In this document: one piece after another, positions 6,387 to 6,567 of the stretch
Position numbering within the stretch: position 1 is the stretch's first letter
Layout of the letters: every line of letters starts with the position of its first letter
Source: an uncultured Chlamydiae bacterium
GTDB lineage: Bacteria; Chlamydiota; Chlamydiia; Chlamydiales; SM23-39
Reading direction: 5' to 3'
Assembly: GCA_903864395.1 (NCBI GenBank)
Contig: CAIPFQ010000221.1
Coordinates: forward strand, 1-6,567
Length of the DNA stretch: 6,567 nt
Position numbers and translations under genes: made by a program
The notes under the pieces: model-generated
What the model was told of the DNA's origin: nothing
Databases searched by the model: none
What the model saw: only the letters and a program-made list of their open reading frames with translations

Positions 6387-6567
6387 TGATGACGACGATC
6401 CCATGATGATCTGAGATAGCGGTTTGCGTATTATAAGAGCTATCAAAAGATTTTACAATCTTTGCATCTGTAAAAGAGGTTTTAGAATTTTCGTTTCCAA
6501 TCAGAGCAATATATTCGATTTGCCGATCTCCTATCTTAGCCCAAGTTTAACGGGTCTTTTTGCGCTA
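6367..6567 (-). pseudogene. C-terminal part of an endonuclease/exonuclease/phosphatase-fold protein, apparently frameshifted
   Basis: Read on the - strand from 6546 down to the TAA at 6369-6367, an open frame gives a 59-residue tail. It begins TWAKIGDRQIEYIALIG and ends AISDHHGIVVIINPKVE. The first block resembles the 'TW...R-I-D-Y-I' strand, and SDHHG the terminal catalytic S-D-H motif, of the EEP (exonuclease III/sphingomyelinase-like) fold. No ATG, GTG or TTG occurs in this frame before an in-frame stop at 6549-6547. Beyond it another frame reads AQKDPL, and removing one A from the AAA run there would join it as AQKDPL-TW. The gene is therefore either broken or carries a sequence error; the rest lies outside the window. 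Substrate is unknown (DNA, phospholipid and phosphoinositide enzymes share this fold). Its stop lies inside malQ, a 20-bp tail-to-tail overlap. Confidence 0.55.

Noticed and set aside
6446..6463. Perfect 7-bp AT-rich stem AAAGATT/AATCTTT with TTAC loop downstream of malQ
   Set aside because: Considered as the operon terminator, but the stem has one G-C pair per arm, no T-tract follows, and it lies inside the EEP coding remnant on the other strand.

Overview
The window looks like chlamydial DNA, most likely from a Chlamydia-related ('environmental', Parachlamydiales-type) lineage rather than a Chlamydia species. It holds the conserved chlamydial order sctU - sctV - sctW(copN) - sctY-type chaperone (scc1/sycE-like) - malQ. 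As I recall them, the Chlamydia orthologues of SctV, the chaperone and MalQ are clearly alignable with these proteins but well diverged. This identification rests on protein motifs and remembered family sequences, not on a search.

Layout. Positions 1-149 are noncoding. They hold a perfect 10-bp inverted repeat and a good sigma70/sigma66-type promoter whose expected transcription start falls at or beside the first ATG. Positions 150-4947 encode four type III secretion (T3SS) proteins. SctU is the export-apparatus switch protein, SctV the nine-fold export gate, and SctW/CopN the gatekeeper plug. The fourth is a small CesT/SycE-type chaperone, probably for CopN. Positions 4947-6386 encode MalQ, a GH77 4-alpha-glucanotransferase. 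All five genes are on the + strand. Junctions are a 4-nt overlap (ATGA), a 12-nt gap, a 1-nt overlap (TAATG) and a 1-nt overlap (TGATG), so the set reads as one translationally coupled operon ending in a glycogen enzyme.

At the right edge, on the - strand, is the C-terminal end of an endonuclease/exonuclease/phosphatase (EEP)-fold protein with an SDHHG motif. Its stop lies inside the 3' end of malQ, so the genes converge with a 20-bp overlap. An in-frame stop about 60 codons upstream, with a plausible single-base frameshift beside it, suggests a broken gene or a sequence error.

How the genes work together: SctU and SctV are inner-membrane parts of the injectisome export apparatus. SctW plugs the apparatus before host contact, and the chaperone keeps SctW secretion-competent. 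MalQ recycles malto-oligosaccharides in glycogen turnover and is an odd but conserved passenger. I see no undescribed system here. The points most worth a second look are the MalQ region-IV His-to-Pro change, the apparently leaderless sctU start, the upstream inverted repeat, the duplicated acidic tail of CopN and the broken EEP gene.
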